Shown here: positions 1 to 11,418 of the stretch, one piece after another
Layout of the letters: every line of letters begins with the position of its first letter
How positions within the stretch are numbered: the stretch's first letter is position 1
From: Meghimatium bilineatum
Taxonomy: Eukaryota; Mollusca; Gastropoda; Stylommatophora; Philomycidae
NCBI GenBank assembly: GCA_034231615.1
Contig: CM067322.1
Coordinates: 67,255,354-67,319,353 of the forward strand
Direction of reading: 5' to 3'
DNA: 64,000 nt
Notes under the pieces: model-generated
What the model saw: only the letters and a program-made list of their open reading frames with translations
What the model was told of the DNA's origin: nothing
Database searches by the model: none
Translations under genes and position numbers: made by a program

Positions 1-393
1 CTCGATATGAGTAGATCCCGCTAGGACATGGTGACTATGAGTGCACATTAAACCTGGAAAGGCAAAACGCGATATAGGACAGCGTTTTGTTTGTGAATCG
101 ATATAGTGGCAACGGCGCTACAACTGTCCATCACGAGACCGAATGGCGGAAGTGATGTTCATGCTCGAGAACAGACAGAAGCCACACGTCCCCCTACAAT
201 AGACTCCATTCAAAATAGAAGTCATGTCTCGGGTACTGGATACGCCAACTCGAACATGTACCCCTAGGTATAAAAGAAAGCTTTGAATACAGCTCCTCAT
301 CACACACAGGACAATAACTGAACAGATGTCGGGGAGCACATTGTTCAAAATTCTGACCGAAGCAGTGTTGAGACTCGGACTCTGTGCAACGGT
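1..393. other. Unassigned flank
   Basis: Mixed-composition sequence. Short open frames occur on the minus strand but none resembles a known family. No repeat was recognised. Confidence 0.4.
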
Positions 394-539
394 TTGATTT
401 ATTCATGCTTTACTGTAAAAGACATTTGCTTCTTGTTATGGTGTAATCTCAAGGGTTTCTCTTGCTTTTTTCCTTTTAAGAATACCAGCTTGAATTTATT
501 TATTGTAAAATGGTTTATAAGACCTCCCACTTGGATGCT

Positions 540-773
540 TTATGATGCTGAATTGTGGATAGCTTTTGTCACCTCAGCTGTACATGTTTCTACATCATTG
601 TTATTGATCATACGAAGCAGGAAATTAGATGTTTCTTGGAATAGTTTCAAATTTGTCTTACCAAAATGCCAGCGAGTTTTCTGTTTGAAACATGCTTTGT
701 GAGGGTTTTTAGTGATGATGATTGATCTATGTTCACCTTCGCTGTCATCAAGCAAGGTTTCAAAAGAGAACAA
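540..773 (-). mobile_element. LINE endonuclease-end fragment
   Basis: The minus-strand frame contains EGEHRSIIITKNP, RWHFGKTNLKLFQETSNFL and EVTKAIHNSA. This resembles the end of the apurinic endonuclease domain of I/Jockey-type LINEs (SDHxPIxI, then WNFxKANWxxF). It lies downstream of the neighbouring reverse transcriptase piece in reading direction, so it belongs to a separate or rearranged copy. Short and decayed. Confidence 0.5.
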
Positions 774-949
774 GTCTGCTATATCATATGAATATTAAGT
801 CGTCGGGTCGACTGATAGATGTCTCCTATGTATAAGTGTTGGTATAGACTTTGCATCCCGAAGGACTTACAGGTTCGTTGCTTTACAGAGCTCCTCTATA
901 TGTTTTCCTGTTTTATTGCGGTTCTGGTAACTCAAATTCAGTGAGTGGC

Positions 950-2330
950 CATTAAAGTAACAACACTATAGTTATTGCTAGATTTGGAATCTGTCATTCA
1001 TTGGATGTCTTGCCATACAGTGAAACTATCTTCTTGTATTAAAACCGTTATGTTTCTGCGTTTTTTTTTTGTTTCAATGTTTCTCTCCATTGTATCCATC
1101 TTTATTATGAGTGTTGATTTGATTGCCCCAAAGGTGGCCCTGAGCGCCTGGTTTTGTACATTATATAGTTTCGGCTATATAGTGCTTGATGCGGGATTAC
1201 ATCCAACGAATCCATATTCTATGTGTGGCCGAATGCCTTGCTGATAGACTTTACTAAGTAAAGTATATTCCCGCGGACTCCTCGTGTGCTTAGCTTTCTC
1301 ATGATAGTTAGCTTTCTCCTTGTCTTTGTGTTACTTTGTTGATGTTGTGCTTCTGTGTCAGCTTATCGTCAAAAGTAACTCCGTGTTATGTAGGGCTGTT
1401 TATCTTCTCTAAGAGGCTTTCTATTTATCTTGATAACATCGGCTTTTATTTTTTAGTGAGAAAATAGAGTTACGTTGCGTGTATCTGTGTTAATGCTGAC
1501 ACACCATATATTTTACTATAAGGTTAAAATAGCTATATCCCTTTGCATCTGTTTGGTGTTCACTATTGCATGCGCACCTATGCACCAGATTAACAGGTCA
1601 TTGGCGTATATTGATACTTTCTTTCCATTTCGTAGTTCAGCAACTAGAAATAATTTAGGGGACAGAACCCCTATTGCGGGATACCATGACACAGTATAAC
1701 TTGCTTTCTCTTATAGCCATTCAGTTTCACGCGAGCTCTTCTGTTATAAAGGTTCATATATGTGCTTTCACCAATTTGTACATTCTATAATTCACACAGC
1801 AATTTCACAATTTCTTCAAAATGCCTTCTTATCAAACCTTGTCAAACGCTTTTATTAGATCTATCCATGCAGCTGGTACCAGTTTTTGAAAGGCATATTC
1901 AATAGCTTGAGAAAGGTGTGTTGACTGATCTTCAGTAGAGTAACACTGCATAAAGCTCGACTGTTGTGATAACATGAGGTTTTCACTTTCAGTGCACCAT
2001 TGCAGTCTAAGATTTATAACAGATTCCATCGTTTTGCATAAACATCTAGTGAGGCTGATAATTGAAGACCGTGGTGCTGTCTTTTCTCGGTTTGAGGAGT
2101 TGTAATATGATTTATTCCTTCCATATCTGCGGAACTATGCTTGTGACTCAACATATATTAAAGATCTGCAGCAGCTTTGACCCCGCTGAATAATCCATGT
2201 TTTTAATCATTTTATTGGACATTACATCGGCTCATGGTGACTTTTTCATTTACAGTTTGGATATTGCATGCTGCAGTTCTCCGAAAGTGATTCGTGCCTC
2301 CATTACTTCAGATAGAGCTCCATCCTTTCT
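950..2330 (-). mobile_element. LINE reverse transcriptase fossil (I/Jockey-like)
   Basis: Reading from high to low coordinates, fragments in shifting frames show the RT order. SSIISLTRCLCKTMESVINL and STEDQSTHLSQAIEYAF come first, then WIDLIKAFDKV (motif A), GIPQ and YANDL (a degraded motif C near 1600), then QGIRPHIEYGFVGCNP and VQNQALRATFGAIKST. Known I/Jockey elements have the same blocks. At least three frame changes and several stops show that it is dead. There is no sign of a host gene. Confidence 0.85.
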
Positions 2331-2379
2331 ACTGTTTTGTCACTTCTTACATTGTGTTGTGTTTTATACGTGGCATCCT

Positions 2380-2570
2380 GATTAATTGTGCGCCTTTTGG
2401 CTAGTTGCCTCCGTCTTCAGCACATTGCTTGGGCAGGAATGTGGTCCTACTCGAGTGGGACTGCCCGACCAGTCTTAGTTTCCAGCCCCTGATGGATGAA
2501 CTAAGCCCCATCACCACTTCACGGTGCTAGCCTCGATCGGGTCACTTCTTAGAATCTCCTGTTGTTTTAC
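2380..2570 (-). repeat. Divergent (GAA)n-tailed family repeat
   Basis: TGCGCCTTTTGG, TCTTCAGCA and the downstream layout match the body of the repeats at 15703-15985 and 55264-55545, but this copy is strongly diverged and lacks the terminal trinucleotide run. Confidence 0.4.
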
Positions 2571-2744
2571 TCTAACTTTGGTGTTGTTGTCCTCGGCAAT
2601 GGAGTATGCAAAGTAGCGAACTGCCTATTTATCTGTTAGAGTGTTTTAGAATATTTATGAAATGTGTTCCTTGTATTTCTCCATGTATTATAATCATTAA
2701 GGAACAACATGATATTATCCATTCCGTCATTTCTATATTCCCCT

Positions 2745-2995
2745 TGCTCATCGATATTTGGGTGTGATTTGTTTAATTTTTGTTTGTGGTGTTTCACCTC
2801 TGACCTTCTAGTTTAACTCTTCCAGGTTATATCTATATTTAGCTCTGTCATGTGAATGTCAATAGTGCCGTTCTTACTCGAAATTGTTTGTTGTTTGTGT
2901 TTTCTTGATAAAGGCCTTTTTGTCGAAACATCTATTTTTGTGAGCTATTATGTGTGTTTCCTGTGATTAGTAACATTGATTAGTAGGTCATTACC
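2745..2995 (-). repeat. Solo copy of a Penelope-associated flank repeat
   Basis: The reverse complement of 16838-17050: CACCTCTGACCTTCTAGTTT, GGTTATATCTATATTTAG, GTCAATAGTG and TGATAAAGGCCTTTTTGTCG all have counterparts there. No coding sequence accompanies this copy. Confidence 0.75.
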
Positions 2996-2999
2996 AAGT

Positions 3000-4185
3000 A
3001 TCTTCTGTTGACTTAGATTTTACGGGTATGGGTTAGAAAATGCGGCATCCAATCATCCTAAGTTATCTCTTACGATATACTTAGCAGATGGCACTTTGCT
3101 TTCAGGCACAGAAAACACACAGGTGACACTCGTATTCCAAAATATTACTTTATATATTTCAAATATAGAGCGCAACACTAGCACATACGATACTAAACTG
3201 CATGTGTTCATTACGTGATGTTGTGGTCGCTTCTCGCTGTCACTTGTTGCACTTGTGTGTGACAATAGGCCTACACATTAACGCACACAGAGTTCATGTT
3301 TATATCATATATATGTTTTTAGAATGAGTTAGTAACCCATATACGAATGCCCTGAGATATCGGTTATCTATGTCAATGATAAACTTACTTGAGATTGTAT
3401 TTATAAATATTTGTGTCAAAGATAAATTGACCAGGTGGAGAAGACACGGGCGAACACATATCATCAGATAAAATTTTGATATTGTATATCGCACAAAATA
3501 TTTGTGTGTGTCATTATTACTATCAAACCCATGGTTCTCCATATATAAAGTTATTGAAACGGGATTTGTGTCACCACGAAAAGGGCTGGTCATATAGATA
3601 AACAAAGGTTACAGAGAAGAAATACCATAATTATTATTATTATACTAATACTGTTTTATCGTAGAGAAGAGATTGTGAAAATATTGTGGACGTTTAGTCT
3701 AGTAATACCGCTATATTAGAGAGGAGAGATATTATCAAAGTATTGTTGACATTTAGTCTATTGTATGGCCTTTTGGGTCTTGCAGACAGTCATTTAACAA
3801 TAAGAAGAAGCAATTCGTTCAAGATTTCCTCAGTAATATGACTTTTCAAGCGATCACAGCAACGGAATAATTATGTTTGCATCTTTTTTTTCTTCTATAT
3901 CTTTAAACATATTATTTCTTAACAATACTACTCCCTCTCGCAAGTTCTGTCTCCAGACATCCCGAATTTCGGCGGTGTTTTCCCAGTTTTGGATTCTATG
4001 CGGAAGCTTTTCATTTAGGATTTACATATGTCTTTATACCTCAGCATTGATCTACCGTGGGCTCGATGGCCGTAAACCAGTTCCTCGAACAGTAAGTAAA
4101 GTAAAGAAGTAAAGTAACCTCTGGAAAACCTGATGAAATCACTACAGGTTTTGGTGGTTGCATCGTCAGCATTTATTAATGACGT
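3000..4185. other. No gene seen; small tandem duplication
   Basis: AT-rich sequence with only short, uncharacteristic open frames. Between about 3655 and 3765 a segment of about 58 bp is repeated twice (GAGATTGTGAAAATATTG and GAGATATTATCAAAGTATTG lead the copies). Confidence 0.5.
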
Positions 4186-4189
4186 AGAG

Positions 4190-4412
4190 ATGTTAGCGAT
4201 CTCACTTTTCAGAGGCCCTGCAAATGAGGGCGGTAGCCATCTCCTTTCCCTCGCAGTCTTTACTTCCCAGATTAATCCGGTACCCATTTAAGGCTGGGTC
4301 GACCCGGGAGCCGTTGCGATCTGAAAAACATTTTCGCCTCAACTGGGGAATGAACCCAGGACCACTCATATGCGAAGCCAGTGCGCTAACCACTGCGCTA
4401 ACACGGCTCGAA
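4190..4412 (-). mobile_element. tRNA-derived SINE
   Basis: The minus strand begins GAGCCGTGTTAGCGCAGTGG (box A TAGCGCAGTGG), then GGGTTCATTCCCCAG (box B). A body follows with GTCGACCCAGCCTTAAATGG and GGGAAGTAAAGACTGCGAGG. The body matches the SINE at 11885-12106. The promoter boxes are near consensus, so this copy is fairly young. Confidence 0.85.
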
Positions 4413-4499
4413 TAGTACTTGTTTTGGGATGCAGCAATTTGGCATTATGCGGACGTGACCCAGCCAACATAATCTATTTATATTGAGTGTTTATATTGA

Positions 4500-4745
4500 G
4501 GAGACTACAGCCCCTGATCGCTCAGCTTAGGCACATCCAGATCATTGCTAGCATGACTAAATTTGAAAAAGAAAGAATACTGCGGGAAATTTAAGGCGGC
4601 GAAAGCACAAATCCGAAAACTCTCCTACTACAAATCCTCTACACTCCTGCATGCACTGCAATAGAACTTTCCTGGCACGAATCGGACTCATCGGACATCT
4701 ACGAACCTACAAACCATATTAGACAATCACAAATGTTTTGTTGTT
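4500..4745 (+). mobile_element. LINE 3'-end fragment with CxxC...H finger
   Basis: The plus frame encodes CMHCNRTFLARIGLIGHLRT, the zinc-finger-like signature at the C-terminus of some LINE ORF2 proteins. Sequence upstream (AKAQIRKLSYYKSS) fits the same element. Confidence 0.6.
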
Positions 4746-5265
4746 TTTCCATGCTCATCTTCGTTTGTGAAGGAGGAACATCATCATTGACAACTTTGTA
4801 TTCTTCTATGCTTTTTCTGACAGTTTACAGAGCTTTGTGGCTCTAATTTCTATTCTAGCACTTATTTCTACGTCGATAGCGGTGCCGTGACCTTGGAATC
4901 CAGATTGGTGAAGTTATGTACCGACTTGGTACGTTACGCGTTGTTTAGTGTGATGGTCGGTGATGTTGGAGCATTTTGACTGAGGGCCACAGTTTTTTAG
5001 ATGGTTATTGATAGCGAGGATAGGTTAAACATCTATATATGTTTCTTCAGCGCCGACACGGTGCATAGGACAGAAACCAGAGCTCTCCAGTTTCAGTGAT
5101 GTGATGATACTATGTGTAATTCTTGTATGTTGTAAAGACCCATATTCATACCCTCTTTGATGGTTGTTGGGTTAAATATGGAGCAATCAAATCTCGTGCG
5201 TATGAAGGTGTCACTCTCCGAGTTTTCGAAAGCATGATGAAGGAGGATAATAAAAGTAGGATAAT
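4746..5265. other. No gene seen
   Basis: No family recognised on either strand. Only short open frames are present. Confidence 0.4.
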
Positions 5266-5269
5266 ATCT

Positions 5270-5880
5270 CGGTAGTTTTTTTTTTACAGAAAATGGAAGC
5301 CTCGATAGAGAAATAGAGATGAGATGTCAAAAGGCAAATGCAGTAACATACCAACTGTCACCACTTCTTCTTCACCCCAAGATCGAGATGGAAGTTAGGA
5401 GACAAATGATCTACAGTATATTTCTACCAACACTGTGTTACCAGTGCCAAACCTGGTCTCTCTCATCTTCACATTACAGAAAGATAGTGACATGCGAGAT
5501 GAAATGCTTGAGGAAAGATGCCGAGGTCACCAGGCTTGATAGATTGCGAAATGAATATATCAGGGAAAGAATAGGTATAATATCTTGTACAGATTACATA
5601 GAGAGAGAACACATCAAGTGGTTTCGCCACATTATGAGAATGCATCACGAAAATTTGCCCGTACAAGCATATTACCAAATGAGATCAGGATACAAAGCCA
5701 GAGGAAGACCACGGAAAAGATGGATAGAAAACGTCAGGGACATCCTGTACAGACACGGTCATAGCACAGCCGAGGCCACACATCTGGCTCAAGAACGCAA
5801 GCTCGAGCTCCAATCACCACTACGCTTAACGGCAAGAGTGGATCACAAACCACCTGGGGAAAGACAATAGATGAAGGAGA
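5270..5880 (+). mobile_element. LINE RT C-terminal fragment, lineage 1
   Basis: A 183-residue open frame from 5319 shows VRRQMIYSIFLPTLCYQCQT, EMKCLRKDAEVTRLDRLRNE, HIKWFRHIMRM and YKARGRPRKRWIENV, the thumb/C-terminal region of non-LTR reverse transcriptases. Upstream FTENGSLDREIEMRCQKAN extends it to about 5285. It is 5'-truncated, with no catalytic motifs, and fairly intact. Related copies lie at 12410-12600 and 21200-21810. Confidence 0.88.
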
Positions 5881-6059
5881 ACAGAGAAATATATTCCGAA
5901 GGGGGTTGGAGCAAAAACATATCCTTGCTTGGCTCCACTCTTGACGTCACTGTTGTCAGATATTCTGCCATCTAATTGGACGACAGCTTTCATATTTTTA
6001 AAGAATGAAGAAATACGTTGTAACAGTTTCGGTGGACATCCAATGGACTATAGCACTAT

Positions 6060-6725
6060 ATAGAGGTGTGTCATGTGACGTATTCCTTCCAGAACGTTGT
6101 CTTCCCAATGAACTCTCTGAACCTCTCTCTGTCTTGGGCGATGTGGCTTGCATTTTCTAGCGATGTATTCATGTTATCTTTAATGTCGTCAGTCCATCGT
6201 CTTCTTGATCTGCCCCTTCTCCTCTTCCCAGGTACTATTCCCTCCATTATTTGTCTTTCTAAACAGTTATGTCTCTTTATATGACCAAACAGGCGTAGTT
6301 TTCTTTTTGTTATTGTGTTTAGTAACCAACACTCTGGAATATTCAGTGTGTTTATAATGTCTGAGTTTCTGATTTTATTCTTCCATGATATTCTAAGTAT
6401 CTTCCTGTAGCATTTTAGCTCGAAGGCGTTGATCCTCTTTGCCGCTGTTTTACTTAGAGTCCATGTTTCACAGCCGTATGTTGCAACCGGAAAAATAAAA
6501 GTTCGTAACATTAGCACTTTCGTTTCTATTTTGTTGTTTTTCCATATGTTTTTCAGCCGTGTTATTTTGCAATATGCCATTGCCAATCTCTTCCTTATTT
6601 CTGCCATGCAGTCTCCTGCACCGATGATGTTTGCTATATAGAGGTATGCCCTTCTAACAGAATCGAAAGCCTTGGTTAGATCGACGAAAGTATTGAAGAG
6701 AGGTGTTCTTTGAACTTTTCCTGAA
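6060..6725 (-). mobile_element. Internally deleted LINE RT, lineage 3
   Basis: The minus strand has FVDLTKAFDSVRR (RT motif A) at about 6636-6720. It is joined directly to MAEIRKRLAMAYCKITRLK, FIFPVATYGCETWTLSK, LRLFGHIKRHNCLERQI, RRRGRSRRRWTDDIKDN and FWKEYVT. The roughly 100 or more residues normally between motif A and the MAEIRKRL block, including motif C, are absent. The C-terminal 178-residue frame is open. Confidence 0.88.
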
Positions 6726-6859
6726 TAAGTCTAAGAGTGAAGATCATGTCAGTGGGAGATCGCTTACTTGAGCCATTTTATGAGAGAGTGCCTTGCCCAA
6801 TTTGCACTAATCCCCTCTCGGTTCTGACAGTAAGCTCCAAGGGAAAAGGCTGTACACTT

Positions 6860-7110
6860 GAAAAACTAGTATGCTCCATGTTACTACATATTATTCAAAC
6901 ATGTAGCTATCTTCTAGTATGTGTCATTATTGCAACATAATGTTCAACCATGTAGCTATCTCTAGTATACTCCATGTTACCACATAATGTTCAACCATGT
7001 AGCTATCTCTAGTATACTCTAAGTTACCACATAATGTTCAACCATGTAGCTATCTCTAGTATATTTCATGTTACTACATAATATCCAATGAGACAATGTA
7101 GCTATCAAAA
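6860..7110. repeat. 47-bp minisatellite
   Basis: About five units around CAACCATGTAGCTATCTCTA, with spacing 49, 47, 47 and 53 bp between GTAGCTATC landmarks (6903, 6952, 6999, 7046, 7099). Confidence 0.9.
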
Positions 7111-7586
7111 TTTCAAAGATAGTGATAACAAATATAAAGAACATGTCACAAAGAGAATCGATTTGTTCAGAAGTAAGGAATGGTAGTTTTGAAAGTTGTG
7201 AAGAAAAAAAAAAACTATAGCCGGATGTAACAATGAACATGCAGTGTGAGCTTCATTTAAATTTGCTCAATTAATATGCTGAACAGGAAAACCGTTAAGA
7301 AACTATTACCAGCTGCAACAATCATCGCTTCTTTTTCCTTTAAAAAATGCAACGGTCCTTTCCTTAATACCGTTGTGTGAAATGACAAGTGTTGTGAAGA
7401 CAATCGATGGTTTGTCAGTCAATATCAATGAAGTTATTATAATCTATTATGCCCCTCTATTTTTATGGGTACATAAATGGAATCAGACATGGTTTGTATT
7501 GGTGAATGTTTGTACTACGTTACTGTGTCTTATAAGACTTAGTGTTCATTTTCACACTGGGGCACTCTGTGACCGAACAAGTATTT
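7111..7586. other. No gene seen
   Basis: AT-rich unique-looking sequence between two minisatellites. The short open frames have no recognisable family. Confidence 0.4.
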
Positions 7587-8585
7587 AGTTGCCGGAGAGA
7601 GAAAATGCACTAGATCAGAAACAGATTCACATAGCTGTTGGAGAGAGAAAATGTACTAGATCAGAAACAGATTCACATAGCTGTTGGAGAGAGAAAATGT
7701 ACTAGATCAGAAACAGATTCACATAGTGCCAGAGAGAGAAAATGTACTAGATCAGAAACAGATTCACATAGCTGTTGGAGAGAGAAAATGTACTAGATCA
7801 GAAACAGATTCACATAGCTGTTGGAGAGAGAAAATGTACTAGATCAGAAACAGATTCACATAGCTGTTGGAGAGAGAAAATGTACTAGATCAGAAACAGA
7901 TTCACATAGCTGTTGGAGAGAGAAAATGTACTAGATCAGAAACAGATTCACATAGTTGCCAGAGAGAGAAAATGTACTAGATCAGAAACAGATTCACATA
8001 GCTGTTGGAGAGAGAAAATGTACTAGATCAGAAACAGATTCACATAGCTGTTGGAGAGAGAAAATGTACTAGATCAGAAACAGATTCACATAGCTGTTGG
8101 AGAGAGAAAATGTACTAGATCAGAAACAGATTCACATAGTTGCCAGAGAGAGAAAATGTACTAGATCAGAAACAGATTCACATAGCTGTTGGAGAGAGAA
8201 AATGTACTAGATCAGAAACAGATTCACATAGCTGTTGGAGAGAGAAAATGTACTAGATCAGAAACAGATTCACATAGCTGTTGGAGAGAGAAAATGTACT
8301 AGATCAGAAACAGATTTACATAGTTGCCAGAGAGAGAAAATGTACTAGATCAGAAACAGATTCACATAGTTGTTGGAGAGAGAAAATGCACTAGATCAGA
8401 AACAGATTCACATAGCTGTTGGAGAGAGAAAATGTACTAGATCAGAAACAGATTCACATAGCTGTTGGAGAGAGAAAATGTACTAGATCAGAAACAGATT
8501 CACATAGTTGCCAGAGAGAGAAAATGTACTAGATCAGAAACAGATTCACATAGTTGTTGGAGAGAGAAAATGCACTAGATCGCAT
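7587..8585. repeat. 46-bp minisatellite with higher-order structure
   Basis: About 21-22 near-identical units reading TGTTGGAGAGAGAAAATGTA and then CTAGATCAGAAACAGATTCA. A variant unit starting TGCCAG occurs at 7727, 7957, 8141, 8325 and 8509, giving a 184-bp (4 x 46) superperiod after the first interval of 230 bp. Confidence 0.96.
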
Positions 8586-8930
8586 AACATGACCAAATGA
8601 TAAAGATTGTCCATACCTTTTATTTGTAGGCTAACTCTTGTTTCGTATTTGACTCAGTCACCTCCTAACTTATTTATTTTTTTAGTTGTCCATGGTACTC
8701 TCAGCATTCTTCCAAAGAACTACTCCGCCGTCTCAAATTTTACAGATCTACATACCAATAGGCCTACATGATGGGAAAATGTACCTGGTGACGCATCTTC
8801 AAAATAGAAGATGACATTACGAGAGACTCACAGAGAATAGAATAGTACTTGTATGCCAAAATTAAGTCGAGGGCAAACATGGACGTATGAGATTATTTTA
8901 TATTTAGAATAATCACAAGATTTTTATCAT
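8586..8930. other. No gene seen
   Basis: Short stretch with no feature that I recognise on either strand. Confidence 0.4.
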
Positions 8931-9054
8931 CTTTGTTATTTAACATCTATCACAGGATTCATATAATCTGTGTTATTTAATATTTGCAGAACTACCACAT
9001 GATTCTTCGCTATCAGATGTACTAACATCTCATCATCATGAAGTGCCGTCTCTG

Positions 9055-9368
9055 CAACGGATCTCCAACATCCTCTGTCTGTCTTGGTGGTGCACTGCTA
9101 GATTGTAACATGTTCATCGTGTGATGCCACTCTCCCACTTGTATCTCTGATTACCGCTTGCTCGTTTTCCTTTGACTTTACCCTCAAGTAAGGTCTTCAA
9201 TAGGGTGTCATGTCTTTTAATGTGTCCAAAATATTTTATTTGCCTGATCTTTATTTCTCTTAGTAATTCTTTCTTCATATTAAGTGTTTTTAGCACCTCT
9301 TTATTTGTTTTTTTCTCTTTCCATGATGTTCTCCCTATATACCCACATCTCAAAGGCATCAATTATGT
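9055..9368 (-). mobile_element. LINE RT C-terminal fragment
   Basis: The minus frame reads RTSWKEKKTNKEVLKTLNM, REIKIRQIKYFGHIKRHDTL and LEGKVKGKRASGNQRYKW, the usual FGHIKRHD segment of LINE ORF2 C-termini. Truncated at both ends. Confidence 0.8.
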
Positions 9369-9469
9369 CTTCTAATTGTTTATTAACATCTACATAACTG
9401 CTACAGGTTTCTCGCTATCAGATGCCATAACATCTACAGAACTGCTACAAGTTTCTCTCTATCAGATGT

Positions 9470-9574
9470 TTGTTTTGCGTTCGCTCCATTGTAACCAGCA
9501 CGGATATCCGTGCGATTTCCGCCGGGAGCGTGATTACATTGTGCCACCGTTATGCGCCTTAGCACATCAGATTT
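9470..9574. other. GC-richer insert with perfect palindrome
   Basis: About 100 bp unlike its AT-rich surroundings, inside the broken minisatellite. GCACGGATATCCGTGC at 9498-9513 is a perfect 16-bp palindrome, bracketed by CGCTCC and GGAGCG that could extend a stem. Origin unknown. Confidence 0.6.
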
Positions 9575-9719
9575 CGGCTATATCAGATGTCATAACATCT
9601 ACAGAACTGCTGCAGGATTTAGAACTATCAGATGTGCTACCATCTACAATAGTACTTACATAGAAAACTTGTTTTGTCGTAGTTTTAAGAAGACGAACAT
9701 ACTATCCGACTATGTGGTA

Positions 9720-9900
9720 TAAGGGCGAAATCACACAAATATCAATATAGAAGATTTTTTCAACGTTTCAATCTTAAAGTCGTTATCAAGAATATACAAA
9801 ACAAACAGTAAAAACAATGGTACTATCACAGCAAGAATATACAAAACAATGGTACTATCACAGAGGCACTAGAACGCTGACATCAAACAGTACGTCTAAT
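9720..9900 (+). repeat. Possible Penelope-flank relic and short repeat
   Basis: CAACGTTTCAATCTTAAAGT followed by CGTTATCAAGAATATAC resembles the GTTTCG...TTTATCAAG section of the flank repeat at 16838. AAGAATATACAAAAC and CAATGGTACTATCACAG are then duplicated. Confidence 0.4.
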
Positions 9901-10190
9901 GTGACAATTAAATACCTATACACAAGTAGTCATGTAAGCCTGTGTTGTTAAAAATGGGAAATGAGAACATAATGAACAAAAACTATTACGACAACAACAT
10001 AGCAACAAAACGAGGACCATGCCAATCAAAATAAAACCAAAAAAAAATAAAAATGAATGGTCGGAATTTACAGAAACATCTACAGAACTAATGCATGATT
10101 TCTTGATATCAGATGTGCTAACATCTACAGATTTACCACATGATTCCTCTTTATAACTCCTATAATTGAACATCTACATAGTATATGTAG

Positions 10191-10744
10191 ATTCCAGCCT
10201 CATATAACTGACAGCCAGAAAGAGAGATGGATACAATATATCAAATACCACATGAATAGAACATGAATAAAGGTGGGAAGATTTGAAAGGTTGTGAGGAC
10301 TATTTGGTGATGACATTATGTTCAGGACATGTTACGTGATGATGTCACTGTGGAAGGCTTTCCCTTTCAATTCAAAAGAACCTATTGCACAGGATACCCC
10401 TTATTTCTAGAATATGGATACTTAAATCAATGGTCTTGCTGTAGTAGTACTTCATTTCCTTTTATGCAACTACAAAGCCAGTTGATAAGGAGGAGAGAAT
10501 TTGTGGGCTCAATCCCCCCTCCCCAAGAGATCAGAACGTGATATTCAACATTTCATACTAGGAAGAAATCATTCATAACAGGATGGGAGAGAAAGAAGAA
10601 CCTGCACCGTTTTATGTGATTTTTATAATAAATGTAACATTCTAGTAAATTAGATTTTTATGTCTCCATCGCCCCCCTCCCCAGACATACCTGTCTCTTT
10701 ACTACTACCTTTACAACTTTGTTTCTTTAGTAATTAAAAGTTCA
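10191..10744. other. No gene seen
   Basis: No coding or repeat family recognised. Confidence 0.4.
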
Positions 10745-11418
10745 TATTTATACCATATTATGGCTACATTTCTCATACCAATAGGATGTATGTGGAATAC
10801 CATATTATGGCTACATTTCTCATACCAATAGGATGTATGTGGAATACCATATTATGGCTACATTTCTCATACCAATAGGATGTATGTGGAATACCATATT
10901 ATGGCTACATTTCTCATACCAATAGGATGTATGTGGAATACCACATTATGGCTACATTTCTCATACCAATAGGATGTATGTGGAATACCATATTATGGCT
11001 ACATTTCTCATACCAATAGGATGTATGTGGAATACCACATTATGACAACATTTCTCATACCAATATGGTGTATGTAGAGTACCACATTATAGTTACATTA
11101 CTCATACCAAGAGTATATGTGGAATACCACATTATGGCTACACTACTCATACCAAGAGTGTATGTGGAGTACCACATTATGGCTACATTTCTCATACCAA
11201 TAGGATGTATGTGGAATACCATATTATGGCTACATTTCTCATACCAATAGGATGTATGTGGAATACCACATTATGACAACATTTCTCATACCAATATGGT
11301 GTATGTAGAGTACCACATTATAGTTACATTACTCATACCAAGAGTATATGTGGAGTACCACATTATGGCTACATTACTCATACCAAGAGTGTATGTGGAG
11401 TACCACATTATGGCCAGA
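10745..11418. repeat. 47/45-bp minisatellite with 231-bp duplication
   Basis: About 14 units reading ACCATATTATGGCTACATTT and then CTCATACCAATAGGATGTAT, with a shorter variant (CTCATACCAAGAGTATATGT). A block starting TATGACAACATTTCTC recurs 231 bp later (11041 and 11272), a five-unit higher-order duplication. Open frames across it are by-products. Confidence 0.94.

Larger units (their letters stand above)
8930..10190. repeat. Minisatellite broken into four islands
   Basis: Units of about 40 bp containing CTATCAGATGTNNTAACATC and CAGAACTGCTACAGG occur at about 8930-9050, 9380-9470, 9575-9660 and 10065-10190. The sequence between islands is unrelated (a LINE piece, a palindromic GC-richer insert, and a Penelope-flank-like stretch), so insertions split an older array. 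Confidence 0.75.

Noticed and set aside
3300-3605. 101-residue minus-strand frame
   Set aside because: AT-rich chance frame with no family resemblance or splice context.
4190-4412. A functional tRNA gene on the minus strand
   Set aside because: The tRNA-like head is followed by a shared SINE body and the cloverleaf is not convincing; the same holds for 11885, 23885 and 48848.
7587-8585. A CRISPR-like array
   Set aside because: Units are contiguous with no unique spacers and the genome is eukaryotic; it is a minisatellite.
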